Of a stretch of 64,000 nt of DNA, positions 62,593-64,000 are shown one piece after another. Under the pieces are notes generated by a model. It searched no databases. It saw only the letters and a list, made by a program, of their open reading frames with translations, and had not been told where the DNA came from. This stretch comes from Litoreibacter janthinus (GTDB taxonomy: Bacteria; Pseudomonadota; Alphaproteobacteria; Rhodobacterales; Rhodobacteraceae): assembly GCF_900111945.1 (NCBI RefSeq), contig NZ_FOYO01000001.1, positions 38,251-102,250 on the forward strand, given 5' to 3'. Position numbers and translations under genes: made by a program. Within the stretch, counting starts at the first letter, position 1; the number at the start of each line of letters is the position of its first letter.

Positions 62593-64000
62593 ATGCGTGA
62601 CCACCTGACACGGTACCTCCCCATCGCGACATGGGGTCGTGAATACAATCGCACCACCTTATCAAATGACCTACTTGCCGCGTTGATTGTCACAATCATG
62701 CTGATCCCACAGTCATTGGCCTACGCGTTGTTGGCAGGACTCCCACCGGAAGCAGGTCTTTACGCATCAATTGCACCAATTATTCTTTACGCAATATTCG
62801 GCACCAGCCGCGCGCTGGCAGTAGGTCCCGTCGCAGTTGTCTCGCTGATGACCGCGGCCGCGCTTGGCAACATCGCGGAGCAGGGAACCATGGGCTATGC
62901 GGCAGCGGCGTTGTTGCTCGCGGGAATGTCAGGCGTCATATTGCTTGGGATGGGATTATTCCGTTTGGGCTTTGTTGCGAATTTTCTGTCCCACCCAGTG
63001 ATCGCAGGCTTCATTACCGCATCTGGTATGATCATTGCAGCCAGCCAGTTAAAACACATACTCGGGATCAACGCAGAAGGTCACAACCTGCTGGACCTTT
63101 TGATTTCGCTGGTCGAACACCTGCCGGAAACCAACTGGATCACGGCAATTATCGGCGTCTCGGCAACGGGCTTTCTGTTCTGGGTGCGCAAAGGGCTGAA
63201 ACCCGCGCTCAAACGCGCAGGTGTAAGGTCTGGGATCGCGGACGTGGCCACGAAGGCTGGCCCTGTCGCAATTGTTGTGGCAACCACATTCGCTGTCTGG
63301 GCATTTGGCCTAGATGCACGTGGAGTGAAGATTGTCGGCGAGGTGCCACAAAGCCTGCCCCCACTCACACTCCCTGTCTTTTCAACGGACTTGGTGCGTC
63401 AGTTGCTGCTTCCGGCTTTTCTGATCTCTATCATCGGCTTCGTAGAGTCTATTTCTGTCGCGCAGACGCTCGCAGCCAAAAAACGCCAACGTATTGACCC
63501 AGACCAAGAATTGATCGGCCTAGGCGCTGCCAACGTCGCTGCGTCCCTAACGGGCGGGTTCCCTGTGACAGGGGGCTTTTCCCGTTCCGTTGTAAACTTC
63601 GATGCAGGCGCCGAAACACCCGCTGCCGGTGCCTATACTGCAGTTGGCTTGGCAATTGCGGCAGTTGCTTTGACGCCTTTGATATTTTTCCTGCCGAAGG
63701 CCACACTAGCTGCGACCATCATTGTCGCAGTACTGAGCTTGGTAGATTTCAGTATCCTGAAACGCAGCTGGTCGTACTCAAAAGCTGACTTCGCCGCTGT
63801 GTTGGCGACTATCCTGTTGACCTTGGGAATTGGTGTAGAAGCAGGTGTGTCCGTTGGTGTTGGCCTGTCGATCCTGCTTCACCTTTATAAATCCTCACGC
63901 CCGCATATCGCCGAAGTCGGACTTGTGCCAGGCACCGAGCATTTTCGAAACATTCTACGGCACAAGGTCAAAACGGACCCGAAGGTTATCACCATGCGTG
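62593..64000 (+). CDS. SulP family inorganic anion transporter, 3' end outside window
   Basis: An open frame from ATG 62593 (MRDHLTRYLPIATWGREYNR) to the window end, about 469 residues without a stop. The amino part holds helices with LIVTIMLIPQSLAYALLAGLPPEAGLYAS, the SulP signature, then SRALAVGPVAVVSLMTAAAL, FLSHPVIAGFITASG and TGGFPVTGGFSRSVVNFDAGA. Members carry sulfate, bicarbonate or other anions; the STAS domain should lie past the edge. It closes the sulfide module and may export the sulfite or sulfate formed. Confidence 0.94.
   Translation, partial: MRDHLTRYLPIATWGREYNRTTLSNDLLAALIVTIMLIPQSLAYALLAGLPPEAGLYASIAPIILYAIFGTSRALAVGPVAVVSLMTAAALGNIAEQGTMGYAAAALLLAGMSGVILLGMGLFRLGFVANFLSHPVIAGFITASGMIIAASQLKHILGINAEGHNLLDLLISLVEHLPETNWITAIIGVSATGFLFWVRKGLKPALKRAGVRSGIADVATKAGPVAIVVATTFAVWAFGLDARGVKIVGEVPQSLPPLTLPVFSTDLVRQLLLPAFLISIIGFVESISVAQTLAAKKRQRIDPDQELIGLGAANVAASLTGGFPVTGGFSRSVVNFDAGAETPAAGAYTAVGLAIAAVALTPLIFFLPKATLAATIIVAVLSLVDFSILKRSWSYSKADFAAVLATILLTLGIGVEAGVSVGVGLSILLHLYKSSRPHIAEVGLVPGTEHFRNILRHKVKTDPKVITMR

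Overview
The window reads as a stretch of chromosome from an aerobic alphaproteobacterium, most likely Rhodobacterales (Roseobacter group). The evidence is the combination of an L-malyl-CoA lyase of the Rhodobacter Mcl1 type, an fnrL/hemN pair beside ccoNOQP and ccoGHIS, polyhydroxybutyrate genes phbA/phbB, the TIGR02302 (DUF4175) protein, an ETF-ubiquinone oxidoreductase, a TRAP transporter and tightly packed genes with many ATGA start/stop overlaps. I saw no rRNA, tRNA, CRISPR array, insertion sequence or phage gene. Start sites were chosen by hand from family length, leader and Shine-Dalgarno context.

Layout. 1-5.1 kb: the end of a TPR-like gene, a LysE-family remnant with its middle missing, then DUF3429, a methyltransferase, rnhA and a TRIC channel, each overlapping the next. 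Converging on these is fmt with three tandem peptide deformylase genes, of which the last has lost key residues. 5.1-13 kb: an unknown membrane protein, a MalY/PatB lyase, an ABC exporter pair divergent from a GDSL esterase, malyl-CoA lyase with a strong terminator, and an AraC regulator. 13-22 kb: accA, PPOX protein, plsC, ftsX, ftsE, a zinc-ribbon protein, the TIGR02302 protein, lysA and a DUF2834 protein. 22-32 kb: PAP2 phosphatase, ETF-QO, a TPR lipoprotein-like or exported protein with ispE, polyprenyl diphosphate synthase, small conserved proteins, tRNA methyltransferase, EamA exporter and LysR regulator. 32-37 kb: phbB, phbA, an EAL protein, tag and gnd.

37-49 kb is a microaerobic respiration block: ccoS-I-H-G and ccoP-Q-O-N on the minus strand, fnrL, and divergent hemN. 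Perfect FNR-type palindromes lie in front of ccoG, in front of ccoN, and between fnrL and hemN. The cytochrome cbb3 structural and maturation operons are separated by an oppositely oriented rsgA gene and a 490-base spacer. CcoNOQP form the oxidase, CcoGHIS supply copper and assembly functions, and HemN makes haem without oxygen.

49-57.5 kb: 3-hydroxyanthranilate dioxygenase with a TRAP transporter (dctPQM), then a four-gene nucleotide-sugar operon gmd, fcl-like, a ColD-type dehydratase and manC. The third enzyme carries His where aminotransferases have the PLP lysine, which points to GDP-colitose (or another 3,6-dideoxyhexose) rather than simple GDP-fucose.

57.6-64 kb: a sulfide/persulfide module: a Crp/Fnr regulator with a Cys pair in its sensor domain, DUF2892, two YeeE/YedE half-transporters, a persulfide-dioxygenase-like metallo-hydrolase, an exported EF-hand protein, a DUF442-sulfide:quinone oxidoreductase fusion, and a SulP anion transporter that runs off the window. 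Together they could import or oxidise sulfide to persulfide and sulfite and export the product anion.
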